Assembly: GCA_025462735.1 (NCBI GenBank)
Contig: JAOAPC010000022.1
Location: forward strand, 1-64,000
DNA length: 64,000 nucleotides
Direction of reading: 5' to 3'
DNA from: Acidobacteriaceae bacterium
GTDB taxonomy: Bacteria; Acidobacteriota; Terriglobia; Terriglobales; Acidobacteriaceae
Below the pieces are notes generated by a model. It saw only the letters and a program-made list of their open reading frames with translations, had not been told where the DNA came from and ran no database searches. Position 1 is the first letter of the stretch. Each line of letters begins with the position of its first letter. Below, one piece after another: positions 60,378 to 64,000 of this stretch. A program made the translations under genes and the position numbers.

Positions 60378-61733
60378 CTAGGCGACGGTAAATGGCTCGG
60401 CAACTTGCGCAGACGCGGCCCTCTCCGGCCCGTTCGCGATAATGTGATAGACCAATATCACGAACAGAATGGAGAGTGCGCTGTACATGCCCATGAAGCC
60501 GAGCAAGGTGAACAGCCCATTTCCCGCAGACACATTCTTGGAATAGCCTGCGCTAGTGCGAATCAGTCCGTACACAACCCACGGCTGGCGGCCGATCTCA
60601 GCCGTCATCCATCCGGCGGTATTCGCGATGTATGGCAGCGGGAAACTCAGCATCAGCGGCCACAGCGCCCACCGTGTGGCGAACAATTTCCCGCGCCACA
60701 GCAGAAAAGCAGCCACGGCCATCAGCAAAGCAAAGTACGTCCCGAGCCCAGCCATGATGTGATACGCGTAATACAGCAACGGCAACGGTTCGGGCCACTG
60801 ATCGCGCGGGACACGGTCAAGACCTTCTACTACCGCTTTCGGAGTGCCATAGATCAAGAAACTCAGAACATCGTTCACGACCAGGGGGTTGTCAATTGTT
60901 TGCTTTTGTTCATTGGGCTGACCTAGCAGCACAATCCCGGCGCCGCGTTCCGTATGAAAAAGTCCTTCCATCGCTGCCACCGCCGCTGACTGATGTTTTG
61001 CCATATATTTTCCCTGCATGTCGCCGGTCGGAAAGATTTGAGCTATGCACGCAATCACCCCAGCGACAACACCTACGCGAAGAAAGATTTTGCCCGATTC
61101 AGAAAATCGATCTTCGAGCACGTAGAATGCGCCAACTGCGCACATCGCGAACGCGCCTGTGATCACCGCGCCGGACATATTGTGCGCATATTGAATGAGC
61201 GCCCAGGGATTGGTCAGCAGTCCCCAAAAACTTGTAACTTCATACTGGCCATTTGGAAGAACACGATACGCGACCGGATGTTGCATCCATGCGTTGCTCA
61301 CAATAATGAAGTAGCCCGAGATCCATGACCCGAGAAAAACCAGAAAAGCGGAAGCCCAGTGCGCGAGGGGTGAAAGACGTCTCTCGCCAAAGAGGAACAG
61401 GCCCAGAAATGCCGACTCCAGAAAAAATGAAAAGACGCCTTCCATGGCCAATGGCTGGCCGATAACGCCTCCGGTGACGCGCGCGAACTGCGACCAGTTC
61501 GTGCCAAACTGAAATTCCATCGGAATGCCGGTCACGACGCCGAGCAGGAAATTAATAGCGAAGATCCTCGCCCAGAATCGCGCCGCCTGGTTATAGCGCT
61601 CGTCTTGATTCCGGAGGGCGATGCTCTTCAGCACCACGATCAGCAACGCCAATCCCACGGTCAATTGCGGGAATAGATAGTGATAGGTGATGGTGAAGCC
61701 GAAGTGGATGCGATGCAGCAGCAGTGCAGTCAC
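60378..61733 (-). CDS. cydA: Cytochrome bd oxidase subunit I
   Basis: The 451-residue protein has the nine helices of CydA. RIHFGFTITYHYLFPQ holds the high-spin heme His, YAHNMSGAVITG the second His, and QPWVVYGLIRTSA the late motif. The quinol-binding Q-loop is short and reads GKYMAKHQSAAVAAMEG: the conserved Glu is present but the Lys of the E. coli loop is not, so the quinol site may differ. It works with CydB at low oxygen. The start at GTG or ATG is not certain. Confidence 0.94.
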   Translation of the reverse strand: MTALLLHRIHFGFTITYHYLFPQLTVGLALLIVVLKSIALRNQDERYNQAARFWARIFAINFLLGVVTGIPMEFQFGTNWSQFARVTGGVIGQPLAMEGVFSFFLESAFLGLFLFGERRLSPLAHWASAFLVFLGSWISGYFIIVSNAWMQHPVAYRVLPNGQYEVTSFWGLLTNPWALIQYAHNMSGAVITGAFAMCAVGAFYVLEDRFSESGKIFLRVGVVAGVIACIAQIFPTGDMQGKYMAKHQSAAVAAMEGLFHTERGAGIVLLGQPNEQKQTIDNPLVVNDVLSFLIYGTPKAVVEGLDRVPRDQWPEPLPLLYYAYHIMAGLGTYFALLMAVAAFLLWRGKLFATRWALWPLMLSFPLPYIANTAGWMTAEIGRQPWVVYGLIRTSAGYSKNVSAGNGLFTLLGFMGMYSALSILFVILVYHIIANGPERAASAQVAEPFTVA

Positions 61734-61904
61734 GGCGCAACTCTAAGCAGCCCGATCGGACGCATCGTTCGATCATAATCACCGCGGCTCCCTTTGGAAA
61801 TCTTGCCGAAACGTCAGACGCGCTGATACGACCAAGGTACGCTTTCCCTCAAGATTGTACGAGCAACACGAAGTCTTCTGCGAGAGGATCGCCGTTTGAT
61901 GCGC

Positions 61905-63353
61905 TCAGTTCAGACTTTGAAGATAAGCAATCAACGGCTTCATCTCGTCGTCTTTGAGTTGCACAGGCGGCATTCCACCGGCGGTCATTTTTGCACTGGG
62001 AGTGTTTAGCAATGCCGCAATCCTCGCCGCATCGTATTTCGCACCTACGCCGACCAACTTCGGCGCGGCCGCGGTGCCAACGCCGTTATCTCCGTGGCAG
62101 GCATTGCAGCTTTGTGCTTCAAAGATTTCTTTGCCCTTGGCCGCCTCAGGATTAGATAATGCGACGTTTTGCGCGCTCAACGAGCTGCCGGAAAGTTCGG
62201 GTTCGAACTTCGCGTTCATGAACTCTTTGGTGGCCTCCTGCTGTGCTCTCAATTGCGCAGCCACGCCGGGATTGCGCATATCCTGGCGATAACTGCTAAC
62301 TCCGAGCGCGGCGAGCCCCAGCAGAACAATGGTGAACAGTCCAACGCTAATAGGCCGCTTCCACGGGCGCCTCTCAAGACTGCGATCAAAAAATGGTAGT
62401 CCAACCAGCAACAATCCTACGATTCCAGGGATAACTAAAATCCCAAGCAGCGCCGTCGAGCCGTGCCAGTATTTCAAATATTGAAATACAGGAACGTAGT
62501 ACCATTCCGGCCGCGGCATGAATTGCGTGTCCGCCGGATCCGCTCTGGGCCCGAGGTCCATCGGCCAGAAGTATGCGACAAGTCCCAACAGCACAATGAT
62601 CAGCGTGGCGAAGCCCATGTCCATCACCAGCTGCTTGGGATAAAAAGTTTCCGCCGGAAGTTTGGGGCTGACCGGATCTTCCGTCGCGGGGCCAGCGGCG
62701 CCAGCTTTTCGAAACGAATAAACATGGATCGCTACAAACGCAAAAATGCATGCCGGAATCACAAATACATGCAGCACAAAGAACCGCGACACGGTGAGCG
62801 TCCCCATCTCAGTCCCGCCCCGGAGCAGCTCTTTCAGTCCATTTCCCACCCATGGAATTTCGCTGAGAATGTTCGTTCCCACCGTGGTCGCGAAGAATGC
62901 CTTCTGGTCCCAGGGTAAAAGGTAGCCAGTAAACGCCATCCCCAGCATCAGCGCGAGCAGCACGCATCCCGCAACCCACACCAGCTCGCGGCGTCCTTTA
63001 TATGAGCCGTAAAGGAAGGTTTGGGTCATGTGCAGCAAGAGCACAATAATGATCGCGCTCGACCCATAGGCATGGATACTCCGCAGAAAAGATCCGCCGG
63101 TCACTTCTTTGGTGATGTACGCGACCGTTGTATGCGCGTGGTCCGCTGAAGGTACGTAATACATGGCGAGAAACACGCCGGTCACAATCTGCGAGAGAAA
63201 AAGAAAAAGCAGGCCCGAGCCGAATACATACGCGATCTTTGCTCCACCCGGAATCGGTTCATCGAGTGTGTGGCGGAGAAGGGAATCGAGGCCGGTTCGG
63301 TGGTCCAGCCATGCGCGGAAGCCAGATTTGGACTCTTTGCCGTCCGCGCTCAC
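61905..63353 (-). CDS. Cytochrome b fused to a C-terminal cytochrome c
   Basis: The first 350 residues are cytochrome b of a bc-type complex. Paired heme His are in SFLRSIHAYGSSA and VLLLHM, and in FFVLHVFVI and VAIHVYSF; PEWY appears in MPRPEWYYVPVFQ. After the last helix a linker leads to a c-type domain with CNACHGDNGVGTAAAPKL and a Met ligand in TAGGMPPVQLKDDE. The fusion puts an electron carrier on the cytochrome b itself. It overlaps the Rieske gene by 4 bases (ATGA). Confidence 0.93.
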   Translation of the reverse strand: MSADGKESKSGFRAWLDHRTGLDSLLRHTLDEPIPGGAKIAYVFGSGLLFLFLSQIVTGVFLAMYYVPSADHAHTTVAYITKEVTGGSFLRSIHAYGSSAIIIVLLLHMTQTFLYGSYKGRRELVWVAGCVLLALMLGMAFTGYLLPWDQKAFFATTVGTNILSEIPWVGNGLKELLRGGTEMGTLTVSRFFVLHVFVIPACIFAFVAIHVYSFRKAGAAGPATEDPVSPKLPAETFYPKQLVMDMGFATLIIVLLGLVAYFWPMDLGPRADPADTQFMPRPEWYYVPVFQYLKYWHGSTALLGILVIPGIVGLLLVGLPFFDRSLERRPWKRPISVGLFTIVLLGLAALGVSSYRQDMRNPGVAAQLRAQQEATKEFMNAKFEPELSGSSLSAQNVALSNPEAAKGKEIFEAQSCNACHGDNGVGTAAAPKLVGVGAKYDAARIAALLNTPSAKMTAGGMPPVQLKDDEMKPLIAYLQSLN

Positions 63354-63922
63354 GCCAACTCCTCCTTAGTATGAGTCAGCTGGCGGAAGAACTGATATTG
63401 CGTCTTCAGGGTTCCATCTTCAATTTTTGTTTCCAGGCGGTCCATGCTGCGCGGAGGCGGCCCGCTCAACAACGTGCCATCCGGAGCAAAATTGCCGAGA
63501 TGGCATGGGCAGATGAACCTCCTTTCTTTCTCGACAAATGGAACCGAACACCCCAGATGAGTGCAAACCGCCGACAGCACGATCAACTGACCTTGTGCGT
63601 CTTTGCTCACATAGACCGGCTTTTCGGTCATGGTTCTGCGCCAGCCGTCGCGCTGCTCGATGGTTACCAGCTTTTTTACCGGCGCATCGAGGTTCTGGAA
63701 TTCGTCCACCTTGCCCACGTCCGACCACGACTTGTCGGTCGTTCGCGCAAGCACGGGATGCAAGGTGAAGCGTACTAACGGAATGGCAAGCAGCGCGCCC
63801 ACAGTCGCGCTTCCGGCAGCCAGCAGGCCGGCGAGAAACGAGCGTCGATTTGGATCGCCCGATTGTTTTTGGGTTACGGGTTCGACTTGCGGCATTGTTT
63901 TTCGGATGTCGAGCTGGAACAA
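63350..63922 (-). CDS. Rieske iron-sulfur protein
   Basis: A twin-arginine-like leader (NRRSFLAGLLAAGSATVGALLAI) anchors the protein. The cluster ligands are CTHLGC near residue 130 and CPCHLGNFAPDG near 148; the second motif has Leu-Gly-Asn where CPCHGSxF is usual. It transfers quinol electrons to the cytochrome c. The preferred start may be the internal ATG MPQVEPVT. It is one of at least three genes (cytochrome c upstream, cytochrome b downstream). Confidence 0.94.
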   Translation of the reverse strand: MFQLDIRKTMPQVEPVTQKQSGDPNRRSFLAGLLAAGSATVGALLAIPLVRFTLHPVLARTTDKSWSDVGKVDEFQNLDAPVKKLVTIEQRDGWRRTMTEKPVYVSKDAQGQLIVLSAVCTHLGCSVPFVEKERRFICPCHLGNFAPDGTLLSGPPPRSMDRLETKIEDGTLKTQYQFFRQLTHTKEELA

Positions 63923-63929
63923 ATCAAAG

Positions 63930-64000
63930 TCACTTTTTTCCTAACTGGCGGACATAAGCAACCAGTTGCTGAATTTGATCAGGCTTCAGCTTCTGGGCGA
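63930..64000 (-). CDS. C-terminus of a c-type cytochrome, cut by the window edge
   Basis: The minus strand reads AQKLKPDQIQQLVAYVRQLGKK then stop, the last helix of a small class-I cytochrome c. Its stop lies 7 bases before the Rieske start, so it is the upstream gene of the bc-type operon. Heme motif and start are outside the window. Confidence 0.7.
   Translation of the reverse strand, partial: AQKLKPDQIQQLVAYVRQLGKK

Noticed and set aside
1-64000. CRISPR array or rRNA operon
   Set aside because: No regularly spaced direct repeats of 24-40 bases and no rRNA-like stretches were seen; the repeats present are scattered palindromes.

Overview
The window looks like chromosomal DNA of an Acidobacteriota bacterium, probably class Terriglobia. 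This is inferred from gene content, not from an rRNA gene, and none is present. The pointers are a solitary Oar-type TonB receptor with a carboxypeptidase-like N-terminal domain, a DUF5818-like secreted protein, a short Hfq with the acidobacterial-looking core, a cytochrome b fused to cytochrome c, MHYT and PilZ signalling proteins, and many short palindromic interspersed repeats. Two core genes carry single-base frameshifts, so some sequencing or assembly error is possible.

Layout. 0-6.4 kb: an HdeD-like fragment, two orphan histidine kinases, a REC-like/PilZ protein, and a stretch of decayed genes (a receiver domain and a BON domain, both frameshifted). 6.4-11.2 kb: an accessory block with two regulators of HTH plus S24-like fold, a 37-aa secreted Cys peptide missed by the ORF track, a large dyad upstream of it, and a two-gene membrane module. 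11.4-15.1 kb: phosphoketolase and acetate kinase, a route from sugar phosphates to acetate and ATP. 15.3-20.6 kb: a secreted protein, YvcK, a TPR protein, a PCYCGC-motif protein, a membrane protein and a secreted zinc-protease-like protein. 20.9-30.5 kb: mtnP, a PfkB kinase, a GT-C-like membrane protein, then a compact cell-envelope run (dapF homologue, S66 LD-carboxypeptidase, mpl, M61 peptidase with PDZ, plsC) with several 4-bp overlaps.

30.6-36.0 kb: a beta-carbonic-anhydrase-like protein, then a membrane-stress module read on the minus strand (XRE regulator, NfeD, frameshifted flotillin, glycine-zipper protein, PspA), followed by a VapBC pair. 36.1-45.4 kb: aldehyde dehydrogenase, an RHS remnant, PilZ protein, frameshifted MFS exporter, TonB receptor, M50 protease, HU. 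45.7-49.9 kb: hfq, acyl-CoA carboxyltransferase, msrB, an apparently leaderless lexA, trxA. 50.2-53.1 kb: an ECF-like sigma factor, its zinc-finger protein with a Ycf48-like C-terminus, and a secreted CBM6-like protein. 53.2-56.8 kb: tRNA-Arg(TCT) with a degenerate copy of its 3' end 1.1 kb away, several small hypotheticals and a GAF-ANTAR regulator. 56.8-64 kb: a TolC-type protein and a respiratory block (cydB, cydA, cytochrome b-c fusion, Rieske protein, and the end of a c-type cytochrome).

Most interesting: the peptide/membrane/S24-like block at 6.4-10.7 kb; a DapF homologue with serine at both catalytic cysteine positions; the flotillin/NfeD/PspA module with a self-operator-like palindrome; and the sigma/anti-sigma pair whose sensor half resembles an assembly-factor propeller.
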